Assembly (NCBI GenBank): GCA_963711675.1
Contig: CAVQFB010000010.1
Coordinates: 124,001 to 188,000, forward strand
Length of the DNA: 64,000 nt
Source of the DNA: CAVQFB01 sp963711675
Lineage (GTDB): Bacteria; Acidobacteriota; Terriglobia; Terriglobales; Acidobacteriaceae
Direction of reading: 5' to 3'
Part shown: one piece after another, positions 54,798 to 64,000 of the stretch
Position numbering within the stretch: the stretch's first letter is position 1
Layout: each line of letters opens with the position of its first letter
Made by a program: the position numbers and the translations under genes
Notes under the pieces: model-generated
The model's database searches: none
What the model saw: only the letters and a program-made list of their open reading frames with translations
Told to the model about the DNA's origin: nothing

Positions 54798-55064
54798 GTG
54801 CGCAAGAGTCGGTTTAACGAAGAACAGATCATCGCCATCCTGAAGGAGGCGGAGGCGGGGATAACCCCCGACGAGCTGTGCCGGCGCCACGGGATCACCC
54901 GCGGGAGCCTGTACCGCTGGAAGGCGAAGTACGGCGGGATGGAAGTGAGCGAGGCGCGGCGACTGCGGCAGCTGGAGGAGGAAAACCGGCAGCTGAAGCA
55001 CGTCGTGGCCGAGCTGCTGCTGGACAAACGAGCGTTGCAGGCGGTAGTCACAAAAAAGTGGTAG
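54798..55064 (+). CDS. IS3 transposase OrfA
   Basis: This 88-residue protein has an HTH (FNEEQIIAILKEAEAGITPD, then LCRRHGITRGSLYRWKAKYG) that binds IS ends, and a leucine zipper (RLRQLEEENRQLKHVVAELL) for multimer formation. It acts as regulator alone and as the N-terminal part of the OrfAB transposase when ribosomes slip at the A6G site near its end. Confidence 0.94.
   Translation: MRKSRFNEEQIIAILKEAEAGITPDELCRRHGITRGSLYRWKAKYGGMEVSEARRLRQLEEENRQLKHVVAELLLDKRALQAVVTKKW
55052..55058 (+). promoter_or_regulatory. A6G programmed -1 frameshift site
   Basis: AAAAAAG lies seven bases before the orfA stop, where orfA (frame of 54798) and orfB (frame -1) overlap. This is the usual slippery sequence for making the OrfAB fusion in IS3 elements. 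Confidence 0.85.
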
Positions 55065-56008
55065 GCCCGCAGATGCAGAGGCAGGCAGTGGAAGTGATGC
55101 GCTCGGAGGGAACCGTCTCGGAGCGACGCGCCTGCGGGCTGATCCCAATGCATCGGGCGACCTGCCGGTATCGGCGGCGCAGGGTCGAAGAGCCGCGTTT
55201 GCGGGAGCGGCTGCGCGAGCTGGCTGCGACCCGGCGACGGTTCGGCTATCGGCGGCTCAAGATCCTGCTGCGACGCGAGGGCTTCACGGTGAACCATAAA
55301 CGGGTGTACCGACTGTACGTGGAAGAGAAGCTGGGACTGCGGCGGAAGCGAGGACGGCGGAGGATGCCGACGGCCGCCGCACGCGTGCCCCTGAAACTAC
55401 CGGTGCGCCCCGACGAGGTCTGGACCATGGACTTCACGCAGGATGCGTTCGCCAGTGGGCGCAAGTTCCGAACTCTGAACCTGATGGACGGCTTCACGCG
55501 CTACGCGCCACGCATCGAGGTGGACACCTCGTTGCCGGGTCAGCGCGTGGTGCGGGTGCTGGAAGAACTGAAGCGAAGGGGCCGCAAGCCGGAGGCGATC
55601 GTGATCGACAATGGGAGCGAGTTTACCAGTCAGGTGGTAGATCAATGGGCGTACGAGAACCAAGTGCAGCTGCACTTCATCACGCCCGGACGGCCCATGG
55701 AGAACGGCTTCATCGAGAGCTTCAACGGCAAGTTCCGCGACGAGTGTCTAAACGAGAACTGGTTCCTCGATCTGGCCGACGCGCGGGAGAAGATCGAGAC
55801 CTGGCGGTGCGACTACAACCAAGTGCGGCCGCACTCGGCGCTCGGCTATCTCACGCCCGCGGAGTTTGCGCAGAGGAGCGCGGCTTCGTCCGGCTGCGCT
55901 CCCATGGCTCCGCCGTTCGAAGCCGCGCCGTCAGGTGGAGAGAGGGTAGTTACAGGTGTAGCGTTGGAGAACCAGAAACCGGAGAAAGTCTCACTATCCC
56001 TGGACTAA
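55055..56008 (+). CDS. IS3 transposase OrfB (DDE integrase domain)
   Basis: The frame extends back to 54878, but it is expected to be expressed by slippage around 55055. A HTH_21 segment (RRFGYRRLKILLRREGFTVN) is followed by an rve integrase core with catalytic Asp in WTMDFTQDAFA, Asp in IVIDNGSEFTS and Glu in NGFIESFNGKFRDECLNENW, all present. The tail HSALGYLTPAEFAQR is the usual IS3 ending. The transposase should be active. Confidence 0.93.
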   Translation, partial: KVVGPQMQRQAVEVMRSEGTVSERRACGLIPMHRATCRYRRRRVEEPRLRERLRELAATRRRFGYRRLKILLRREGFTVNHKRVYRLYVEEKLGLRRKRGRRRMPTAAARVPLKLPVRPDEVWTMDFTQDAFASGRKFRTLNLMDGFTRYAPRIEVDTSLPGQRVVRVLEELKRRGRKPEAIVIDNGSEFTSQVVDQWAYENQVQLHFITPGRPMENGFIESFNGKFRDECLNENWFLDLADAREKIETWRCDYNQVRPHSALGYLTPAEFAQRSAASSGCAPMAPPFEAAPSGGERVVTGVALENQKPEKVSLSLD

Positions 56009-56198
56009 AGATGGGGGGCAGGTCAGGATGTTTCGAATTTCTTAGGTTCATTTGACCCAGCGTGGCTTATCACAATTTTTGTCGAGTGCATCAAACGCTC
56101 AGGGTAACTCCCGCGATGGAAGCCGGACTCACAGATCACGTTTGGGGTTTGGAAGAATTGGTGGGATTATTGGAACAGAAGGCGCAGAGAGCGGCAGC

Positions 56199-56417
56199 AT
56201 GATCTCGCAAGCACGATTGTTCGCTTTGGCGGTCGCGTGGGTGGGAGGATGGGGGTTCCTATTCTTGACCAACCCTCAACTGATTTGTCGATTGGGTAGA
56301 GTTAGGAACGTGACATCTAAGCGGCTAAGAACAATCAAGATCATTGGTGCTGTCGAACTGGCAATCGTTTTCGCAAGTTGCGTTTTGACGGCTGTGTTCG
56401 GATTATCTTCGCACTAA
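56199..56417 (+). CDS. Small two-TM membrane protein
   Basis: This is 72 residues from the ATG at 56199; the frame is open to 56052, but those residues look non-coding. TM1 is FALAVAWVGGWGFLFL; a positively charged loop (RLGRVRNVTSKRLRTIKIIG) follows; TM2 is AVELAIVFASCVLTAVFGL. Similar two-helix proteins occur in Acidobacteriota and may be a small family of unknown function. It lies 173 bases past the IS3 element, and its upstream region may have been altered by that insertion. Confidence 0.6.
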   Translation: MISQARLFALAVAWVGGWGFLFLTNPQLICRLGRVRNVTSKRLRTIKIIGAVELAIVFASCVLTAVFGLSSH

Positions 56418-56533
56418 AAATTCAAAACAGCCCACTACCGAAGATCGGCACTCATCGATCACTAATTCCCGCCTGCCTTCCCTTTCCCATCCTCGCGTCC
56501 ATGCTGTAATCTGTTCGTCTCTCGGAGGACGCC

Positions 56534-56959
56534 TTGCGCATTCTCGACCGCATGCAGCCACTCGCTCTTCTGGTGCTTCGCCTCGTGCTCGGCATCATCA
56601 TGGTCGCTCATGGCTATTCCAAAGTCTTCGGAGGACTTCACAAGCATGTGGAATTAGTGAGCAGTTTGGGCTTGCCCGGTTGGCTCGCCTATCTCTCGGC
56701 CGCTGCCGAGTTTCTTGGCGGGATCGCAATCATCCTCGGCTTCTTTACCAGCTGCGCCGCGCTGGCGATCCTCATCGACATTTCCGTGGCGATCTGGAAA
56801 GTGCACTTCAGGAATGGCCTGCACGGTCCGGGCGGTTACGAGTTCCCGCTCGCGATTGCGGCGATTGCCTTCGCCCTGATCTTCTTCGCTGCCGGGCCGA
56901 TCTCGATCGACCACATCCTCCGTGGCGGAGGCAGTGGGAGCAAGACGAAGAAGGCGTAA
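56534..56959 (+). CDS. DoxX-family membrane protein
   Basis: This 141-residue protein has four TM helices. LLVLRLVLGIIMVAHGYSKV, the DoxX start, is followed by GLPGWLAYLSAAAEFLGGIA and PGGYEFPLAIAAIAFALIFF, all typical. The start is TTG at 56534 with CGGAGGA upstream, or the ATG at 56552. DoxX proteins are linked to quinone/redox functions or oxidative stress; the specific role here is unknown. It ends with a lysine-rich cytoplasmic tail. Confidence 0.88.
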   Translation: MRILDRMQPLALLVLRLVLGIIMVAHGYSKVFGGLHKHVELVSSLGLPGWLAYLSAAAEFLGGIAIILGFFTSCAALAILIDISVAIWKVHFRNGLHGPGGYEFPLAIAAIAFALIFFAAGPISIDHILRGGGSGSKTKKA

Positions 56960-57124
56960 GTCCCCAGTCGACTCACCTGGTATCCTTGTAAATCATCCCA
57001 TTTGAATCATTTAGACGCATAGGTCTCGGCTAGGCGTGTCCACGCACTTTCGAGTTGGTCCGTAATACGAATGTATAGACAAAGTATATACACGCGATTA
57101 GCATTGAGTCTGGGGGAGACACAA

Positions 57125-57373
57125 ATGGCAGCCAAGGCACAGATGGTGAGATGGGGAAATAGCCTCGCGGTTCGCATTCCCAAGAGTTTGGCCGAGGAAG
57201 CGAAGTTAAAGGAAGGGGACACCCTGACTTTGGAGGTAGAGACTCAGGGAATAGTTTCACTGAAGGCAGTGAATCGGCCAAAAAGCCTGGCCGACCTGGT
57301 TGCCCAGATTACTCCACAAAATCTCCACCAAGAGGAGAACTGGGGCGAACGGGCTGGAGCTGAGAAGTGGTAA
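57125..57373 (+). CDS. MazE-like antitoxin (AbrB/SpoVT fold)
   Basis: This is 82 residues from the ATG at 57125 (the frame opens earlier at 57071, but those residues are not like the family). MVRWGNSLAVRIPKSLAEEA and KLKEGDTLTLEV form the swapped-hairpin AbrB DNA-binding domain; the C-terminal half is the disordered toxin-binding tail. The stop overlaps the toxin start by 7 bases. It should bind its own promoter; a GTATATAC palindrome lies at 57084-57091, 34 bases before the start. Confidence 0.88.
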   Translation: MAAKAQMVRWGNSLAVRIPKSLAEEAKLKEGDTLTLEVETQGIVSLKAVNRPKSLADLVAQITPQNLHQEENWGERAGAEKW

Positions 57374-57696
57374 AGGATTGGGTACCGGGGGCGGGCGACG
57401 TCATTTGGGTGGACTTGAACCCGACAGTCGGTCACGAACAGTCGGGTAAGCGCCCTGCTCTGGTCCTGTCGCCTTCCTCTTACAACGCTAAGACGAGCCT
57501 GCTTCTCGCATGCGCCATGACGACCCAGGTTAAAGGTTATCCGTTTGAGGTTCGGATGCCCGACGGAGGGGTTGTACTTGCAGATCAAGTGAAGTGTTTG
57601 GATTGGCGCTTCCGCAATGCTCGGCCCAAAGATGTGGCGCCACCTGAAGTGCTGCAACGCGTCAAAGTTCTTCTCGGTACCCTTTTACAGATCTGA
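57367..57696 (+). CDS. MazF/ChpB-like endoribonuclease toxin
   Basis: This 109-residue toxin starts with GTG inside the antitoxin end. GDVIWVDLNPTVGHEQSGKR and PALVLSPSSYN are the MazF/PemK beginning, with the catalytic Arg in KRPALV and the Thr/Ser in CAMTTQVKGYPFEV. VLADQVKCLDWRFR completes the core. It should cut single-stranded mRNA at a short motif. Length and fold are normal, so the pair looks functional. Confidence 0.92.
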   Translation: MVKDWVPGAGDVIWVDLNPTVGHEQSGKRPALVLSPSSYNAKTSLLLACAMTTQVKGYPFEVRMPDGGVVLADQVKCLDWRFRNARPKDVAPPEVLQRVKVLLGTLLQI

Positions 57697-57713
57697 TTAG
57701 CCGCTCCCGCGCC

Positions 57714-59936
<2,223 letters not shown>

Positions 59937-60078
59937 CCTTCCCCATCCTGTAGCAGGAATGCCTGTCGCATTGTAAACGGTTCCAGCCGGTTACGAATAT
60001 ACTGGATTCGAGGTAAGGAAAAATCGAAAGTGTGCCCCGGGGGACACTCCCGACGGCCACCCTGCTGACCCCGAATTC

Positions 60079-60768
60079 ATGGTTAAGTTCAACCGGCAGT
60101 TCGAACCCCGCAAGATCCAGCTTCTCATCTTCGACCTCGACGGCACACTGATCGACTCCCGCCTGGACCTGGTTCACTCCGTCAATGCCATGCTGCGGAA
60201 TTTCGGCCGCCCTGAGCTGGCGGATGACGTTATCGCGACATACGTCGGCGATGGCGCCCCCATGCTCGTACGCCGCGCGCTTGGCGATCCCGAAGACGAG
60301 GCTCTGCTCGCGGACGGGTTGGAATACTTCCTTTCCTATTACCGCGAACACAAACTGGATTTCACCCACGTCTACGACGGCGTAAAAGAGATGCTCACCG
60401 CCATCCAGAACTCGAATCACGGCCCCCGCCGCAGGATGGCTGTGCTTTCCAATAAGCCGGTGAATCCCTCGCGCGCGATTGTCGAGGCCCTTGGCCTGAA
60501 ACCATTCTTCGCATCGGTCTACGGAGGCAACAGTTTCACGACCAAGAAGCCCGATCCTCTTGGAGCCGAGACCATCCTTAAAGAACTCGCAGGAACTCCG
60601 GAAGAGAGTTTGATCGTCGGTGATTCCGCGAACGACGTCCTTACCGGTCGCAACGCCGGGTTGTGGACTTGCGGCGTCACCTACGGGTTTGCGCCGCAGA
60701 CCCTCGACGACGCTCCGCCGGATGTGCTCGTGGATTCACCTCAAGACCTCAAGTCGTTGTTCTCGTAG
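60079..60768 (+). CDS. gph: HAD phosphatase, phosphoglycolate phosphatase-like
   Basis: This 229-residue HAD-superfamily enzyme has motif 1 IFDLDGTLIDSRLDL (catalytic Asp pair), motif 2 VLSNKP, a Lys in TKKPDPLGAE, and motif 3 IVGDSANDV. The cap is an alpha-helical subtype I. Overall pattern and size match Gph, which clears 2-phosphoglycolate from DNA repair or oxygenase reactions. Close relatives hydrolyse other small phosphates, so the substrate is only likely. It is divergent from the E1 gene. Confidence 0.85.
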   Translation: MVKFNRQFEPRKIQLLIFDLDGTLIDSRLDLVHSVNAMLRNFGRPELADDVIATYVGDGAPMLVRRALGDPEDEALLADGLEYFLSYYREHKLDFTHVYDGVKEMLTAIQNSNHGPRRRMAVLSNKPVNPSRAIVEALGLKPFFASVYGGNSFTTKKPDPLGAETILKELAGTPEESLIVGDSANDVLTGRNAGLWTCGVTYGFAPQTLDDAPPDVLVDSPQDLKSLFS

Positions 60769-60890
60769 CGAATAGATAGGTGTCAGCGATTCTGCAGTTG
60801 AAGGTACCGATGTTTGCACAATGACTTCGGCAATCTGAAATCTGACCGCTGAATTCGAGTCCCTGCGTTAAACTGCCCATTCACGCGATC

Positions 60891-61508
60891 ATGGACAATC
60901 ACCTCGGCCTCACTGCCGCCGAACTTCGCCAGCTTCGCCGTCTGAAAGATCCCCACGGCATCCAACGCTGCCTGGATGACATGCCCTATCATTTGGCCGA
61001 CACCGCCTGGTCGCCGCGCCGCGTGTTGCACGAGAACACTTCGCACTGTCTCGAAGGAGCCATGTTCGCCGCCGCTGCCTTACGAGCGAATGGCTACCCG
61101 CCTTTGATTTTTGACCTCGAAGCTGAGCGTGACACCGACCACGTAGTGGCGATCTACAAAGTGGATGGGCATTGGGGGTCGATCGCTAAGTCCAACTACA
61201 CCGGCTGCCGCTATCGCGAGCCCGTCTATCGCTCCCTGCGTGAGCTTGCCCTCAGTTATTTCGATACCTACTTCAACCTCAACCGGGAGCGCTCCCTGCG
61301 CCGCTACTCGCTGCCGGTCAACCTCAAGCGCTTCGACCCCCTCAACTGGATGACGACGGACAAGCCAATCTGGTTCATCGCCGAGTACCTGTTCGATATT
61401 CGCCATTATCCGCTGATCGGCCGCGCCCAGGCACGGCGACTCCATCGAATGGACGACCGCTCATTCCGGGCTGGATGCCTGGGAAGGGCGGAAAAGAACA
61501 GTACCTAG
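60891..61508 (+). CDS. Transglutaminase-like cysteine-protease-fold protein
   Basis: This is a 205-residue protein. NTSHCLEGAMFAAAALRANG supplies a nucleophile Cys at the start of a helix, DTDHVVAIYKVDGHWGSIAK a following His, and SNYTGC the third polar position, as in transglutaminase-like enzymes. There is no signal peptide. The stop codon falls inside a GTACC heptad array (61500-61535), so the last residues (Asn-Ser-Thr) come from repeat DNA. The reaction is unknown. Confidence 0.75.
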   Translation: MDNHLGLTAAELRQLRRLKDPHGIQRCLDDMPYHLADTAWSPRRVLHENTSHCLEGAMFAAAALRANGYPPLIFDLEAERDTDHVVAIYKVDGHWGSIAKSNYTGCRYREPVYRSLRELALSYFDTYFNLNRERSLRRYSLPVNLKRFDPLNWMTTDKPIWFIAEYLFDIRHYPLIGRAQARRLHRMDDRSFRAGCLGRAEKNST

Positions 61509-61535
61509 TACCAAGTACCTGGTAGCGAGTAAGTA
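61500..61535. repeat. AGTACCN heptad array (reverse orientation)
   Basis: Three good and two weak heptads of AGTACCN, the reverse complement of GGTACTN seen at 29684-29719. It overlaps the last codons and stop of the preceding gene. Confidence 0.75.
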
Positions 61536-61639
61536 CGGTAGTTTGAACTTCGTGCCGGTACAGCCGTCGATCGTCGTAGAGAGTTAATTCTCATGCATCC
61601 TTCGGGAACTTTGCAGGTTCTAACCACGTAAATTGAACT

Positions 61640-62614
61640 ATGAAAACGAGGCGCATCAGTGTCTTTATATTGCTGCTCGCGTTTGCGGCATGGACCTTCG
61701 CCCAACAACCGCCTGCCGCGCCCCCCACCGAGCCGCCTCAGGCCGCTGCACCAGCACCACAAACTCTGCCCTCGCCCACAGCCCCCGCTCCTGTTGGGCC
61801 CCCCGCCCCGCCGGCAACTCTCACCCAGGATCAGATCAAGGAACTCATCCGTCAGGCCGCCGAAAAAGACATCGAGAACGACAAGAAGCAGCGCGACTAC
61901 ACCTACATTCAGCGCGAAGAACAGCACCGGCTCGACGGCAAAGGTCAGGTCAAATCCACTGAGATAAAGACCTACGAGGTGCTCGAAGTCTATGGCGAGC
62001 CGGTAGAGCGCCTGATCTCCAAAGACGACAAGCCTCTTTCCGCCAAGGACTCCGCCAAGGAAGAAGAAAAGATCCAGAAGATCATCGACAAGCGCAAGAA
62101 CGAGTCCGACCCCGACCGAGAGAAGCGCCTCAAGAAAGAGGAAAAAGAACGTGAAGAGGGCCGTGAGTTCGTCCGCGAAGTGAACGAGGCCTATAACTTT
62201 CACCTGGCCGGTATCGAACAACTCAGCGGCCGCGACGCGTACGTGATCGACGCCGAACCGCGCCCCGGCTTCGAACCCCACCTCAGAGACGCCAAGTTTC
62301 TGCCCAAGTTCAAGTTTCGTATCTGGATCGACAGGGCTGAAACACAATGGGTGAAGCTCGACGCACAATGTATCGACACGGTCTCACTTGGCCTCTTCCT
62401 GGCTCGCTTCCACAAAGGCTCGCGCATCTTCGTCGAAACTACCCGGGTGAATGATGAAGTCTGGCTGCCGCAACGCGTTGCGGTAAAAGTTGACGTGCGC
62501 CTGGCACTGCTCAAGAACTTCAATATCGAAGAAGACATCACCTACCGCGATTACAAGAAGTTCCGCGCATCGACAAAGATCATCGGTGTCAGCGAGGTTC
62601 AGGACCCGAAGTAG
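61640..62614 (+). CDS. Exported coiled-coil hypothetical protein
   Basis: This 324-residue protein has a signal peptide (MKTRRISVFILLLAFAAWTF, then AQQ), a Pro/Ala-rich linker to residue ~55, and a highly charged helical stretch (about 130-185, KEEEKIQKIIDKRKNESDPD then REKRLKKEEKEREE). The C-terminal ~150 residues have beta character (DAYVIDAEPRPGFEPHLRDA, RIWIDRAETQWVKLDAQC), which resembles LolA/outer-membrane-lipoprotein-sorting folds. It is probably periplasmic. No family name is assigned. The neighbouring gene converges from the other strand. Confidence 0.65.
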   Translation: MKTRRISVFILLLAFAAWTFAQQPPAAPPTEPPQAAAPAPQTLPSPTAPAPVGPPAPPATLTQDQIKELIRQAAEKDIENDKKQRDYTYIQREEQHRLDGKGQVKSTEIKTYEVLEVYGEPVERLISKDDKPLSAKDSAKEEEKIQKIIDKRKNESDPDREKRLKKEEKEREEGREFVREVNEAYNFHLAGIEQLSGRDAYVIDAEPRPGFEPHLRDAKFLPKFKFRIWIDRAETQWVKLDAQCIDTVSLGLFLARFHKGSRIFVETTRVNDEVWLPQRVAVKVDVRLALLKNFNIEEDITYRDYKKFRASTKIIGVSEVQDPK

Positions 62615-62617
62615 CCG

Positions 62618-63058
62618 CTATCGGGAATTGTGCTGACTAACGGTTTTCTGGGAAGCGGACTTGGTCCGAGCGTGGGAGTCAGCAACGAAGATGAACCCCT
62701 CCGGGATAAACCAGTCCCCAACCTGCCAATTGCGCATGTGAAGTTCCGGTTCATCGAGTGTGTGGGCGAACGACTGCCATAACCTCTGCACCGAAGGCTG
62801 ATCGCTCTGGATCGCTGATATCCGATCTATCGCAGAAAGGGTGTCCGGATTCAATGCTCTCTTGAGCCGCGTTGAGAGATAGCTAATCGCGGCCCGCGCC
62901 CCTTCTGAGTCTATCCACGGCGCACTCACAACGAAGCTCCAGCGGTCCGGTAGCTCCGGGGAAGACTGAACAAGCATCGCCAAATACATATTGCCCTTGT
63001 CCTTGGCGACCTGCCTGAGCATTTCTTTGATTTTGCTTCGGGCTCCCGGCCCTACCAT
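62618..63058 (-). CDS. Hypothetical partner of the HEPN protein
   Basis: This is 146 residues from the ATG at 63058, which overlaps the HEPN stop (ATGGTAG), so the pair is translationally coupled. An upstream extension to 63175 is rejected because it lies inside the HEPN gene. PGARSKIKEMLRQVAKDKGN, then MYLAMLVQSSPELPDRWSFV and SAPWIDSEGARAAISYLSTR, and DWFIPEGFIFVADSHARTKS near the end. It shows mixed alpha/beta character, with no recognised domain or nucleotidyltransferase motif (GSxxxGxxxxxSDxD absent). Function unknown. Confidence 0.6.
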   Translation of the reverse strand: MVGPGARSKIKEMLRQVAKDKGNMYLAMLVQSSPELPDRWSFVVSAPWIDSEGARAAISYLSTRLKRALNPDTLSAIDRISAIQSDQPSVQRLWQSFAHTLDEPELHMRNWQVGDWFIPEGFIFVADSHARTKSASQKTVSQHNSR

Positions 63059-63474
63059 CGCTTTGAAATCCACGTCAAGACTCCATTCGGCTTGTCTTTG
63101 ATGCTGGTAAGAACATCGCCGGCCTTCGTTGCATTGCTCGTTCCAACAGGTAGGTATCGATACCCAGGATTCCATTGCGTCGCGAGCGACCAGTTGTTGA
63201 AGAGCGCGTTATTTGCTGTCACCGTGATTTCTGACGTCAAGCCTGCTAAGACCTTCAAGACATCGAAGTCATGTGTCCGGAAAATCTTCCCGAGGTCACC
63301 ACTTTCAGGGTATTCGTTCATTTTAAGAACCCTACAGATTCTGGCCTTGAGTGCAAACTCAACGACATATCCGCACAGATATACACACCCGTCGTAAAGT
63401 TGTTCGCGGTAAAGGTGTTCGGCTTCCCTCAGGCGCAACCGAGCTAATTCTTTCAATTCCTGGCGAGTCGCCAC
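63052..63474 (-). CDS. HEPN-domain protein
   Basis: This is 140 residues from a GTG at 63474 with AAAGG upstream; the frame is open to 63549, but that would overlap uvrB. The core LARLRLREAEHLYREQLYDG, then CVYLCGYVVEFALKARICRV is the HEPN four-helix pattern. The usual Rx4-6H RNase motif is not evident, but FRTHDFDVLKVLAGL gives one Arg-x-x-His (RTHD). It is coupled to the gene below. It may be a toxin-like or RNA-binding module; the partner is not MNT. Confidence 0.72.
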   Translation of the reverse strand: MATRQELKELARLRLREAEHLYREQLYDGCVYLCGYVVEFALKARICRVLKMNEYPESGDLGKIFRTHDFDVLKVLAGLTSEITVTANNALFNNWSLATQWNPGYRYLPVGTSNATKAGDVLTSIKDKPNGVLTWISKRW

Positions 63475-63538
63475 TAGTGAGCCTTTCAAAAGACGAGGCC
63501 CGGAACCGTCGTACAATGAGGATGGTAACGTACTCGAG

Positions 63539-64000
63539 ATGGATTTCAAACTCGTCAGTGACTACAAGCCCCAGGGCGACCAGGGCACCGCCATTCAGGC
63601 CCTCCTGCGCGGCATCCGCGACCGTGAGCAGCATCAGGTCCTGCTCGGGGTCACCGGCTCGGGTAAGACGTACACCGTGGCGAAAGTGATCGAGGCGATC
63701 AATCGCCCGTCCATCGTCATGGCGCACAACAAGACACTCGCTGCCCAGCTCTACCACGAATTCAAGAGTTTTTTCCCGCATAATGCGGTCGAATATTTCG
63801 TCTCGTACTACGACTATTACCAGCCCGAGGCGTACGTTCCGGCCGCCGACCTTTACATTGAAAAAGAAGCCACCATCAACGACGAGCTCGACAAGCTGCG
63901 CCTCTCCGCCACCAAGTCTCTGTTCGAGCGCCGCGACGTTCTCATCGTCGCCTCCGTCAGCTGCATCTATGGCCTGGGGTCGCCGGAAGCCTATTACGGC
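63539..64000 (+). CDS. uvrB: UvrABC excinuclease subunit B, 5' part
   Basis: These 154 codons run off the window end. MDFKLVSDYKPQGDQGTAIQ begins the protein, Walker A is GVTGSGKTYTVAK, MAHNKTLAAQLYHEFKSFFP is motif Ia, and the beta-hairpin segment EYFVSYYDYYQPEAYVP is complete. It loads on damaged DNA with UvrA and recruits UvrC. The gene is divergent from the HEPN pair with a 64-base gap. The rest of the protein (about 500 residues) lies beyond the window. Confidence 0.97.
   Translation, partial: MDFKLVSDYKPQGDQGTAIQALLRGIRDREQHQVLLGVTGSGKTYTVAKVIEAINRPSIVMAHNKTLAAQLYHEFKSFFPHNAVEYFVSYYDYYQPEAYVPAADLYIEKEATINDELDKLRLSATKSLFERRDVLIVASVSCIYGLGSPEAYYG

Larger units (their letters stand above)
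54715..56025 (+). mobile_element. IS3-family insertion sequence, about 1311 bases
   Basis: Terminal inverted repeats start TGACCTGCCCCCC on both ends (54715 inward; 56025 inward on the minus strand), with TAGTCCAG shared further in. It contains an HTH orfA and a DDE orfB joined by an A6G slip site. Flanking bases (GTT left, GGA right) do not show a clear direct repeat. Both ORFs are intact. Confidence 0.9.

Noticed and set aside
60830..60880. tRNA-like segment (GAATTCGAGTCCCTGCG)
   Set aside because: It recalls a T-arm, but no acceptor, D or anticodon stems could be paired around it.

Overview
The window looks like chromosome of an Acidobacteriota member (class Terriglobia, Koribacter/Sulfotelmatobacter-like). 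This is inferred from moderately high GC, the abundance of secreted acidobacterial-type hypothetical proteins (Asp-box/BNR, HAF-repeat and proline/glutamine-rich exported proteins), sigma-54 two-component pairs, a TPR-tailed Ser/Thr kinase, and many short dispersed palindromic intergenic repeats. No rRNA, tRNA or CRISPR array was seen.

Layout. 0-5.5 kb: CDGSH Fe-S protein, glycosyltransferase, degenerate receiver protein, and an NtrC-type regulator with its hybrid kinase. 5.7-9.5 kb: Asp-box secreted protein and an OmpA-like protein with Ig-like domains, each followed by a clear terminator. 9.8-13.8 kb: second sigma-54 regulator/kinase operon. 14-24 kb: TPR protein, methyltransferase, MFS exporter, fabI, tsaE, PilZ protein, nnr (NAD(P)HX repair) overlapping a K+ channel. 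24-26.2 kb: a 40-bp tandem array and a complete group IIC-like intron placed directly behind the terminator of an amino-acid permease gene. 26-33.7 kb: two APC permeases, thiE, accC, accB and an Xaa-Pro peptidase. 33.8-39.4 kb: the type IV pilus operon pilMNOPQ with an excisionase-type HTH gene upstream. 39.8-46.6 kb: a CadC-like TPR regulator, a subtilase and a Ser/Thr kinase. 47-53 kb: secreted/hypothetical genes, then a Ni/Co-type metal module. 53-64 kb: saccharopine-dehydrogenase-like enzyme, an IS3-family element, DoxX, mazEF-like pair, fused E1 alpha-beta 2-oxoacid dehydrogenase, gph, transglutaminase-like protein, HEPN pair, and the 5' part of uvrB.

Two results stand out. First, the 50.0-53.0 kb block: an RcnR-type sensor with the exact His3/Cys35/His60/His64 set is divergent from a P1B-type ATPase whose membrane motif reads Gly-Ala-Cys rather than Cys-Pro-Cys. 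A perfect inverted-repeat operator sits in the promoter spacer, and an unlisted 51-residue membrane peptide and a thioredoxin-like 2Fe-2S protein follow on the same strand. Second, between about 35.5 and 43.9 kb nearly every gene (pilM, pilN, pilO, pilP, pilQ, a CadC-like regulator, a Ser/Thr kinase) is broken by single-base indels while protein motifs survive across frames. This looks more like a poor-quality consensus patch than true gene decay, and gene models there should be treated as composites.
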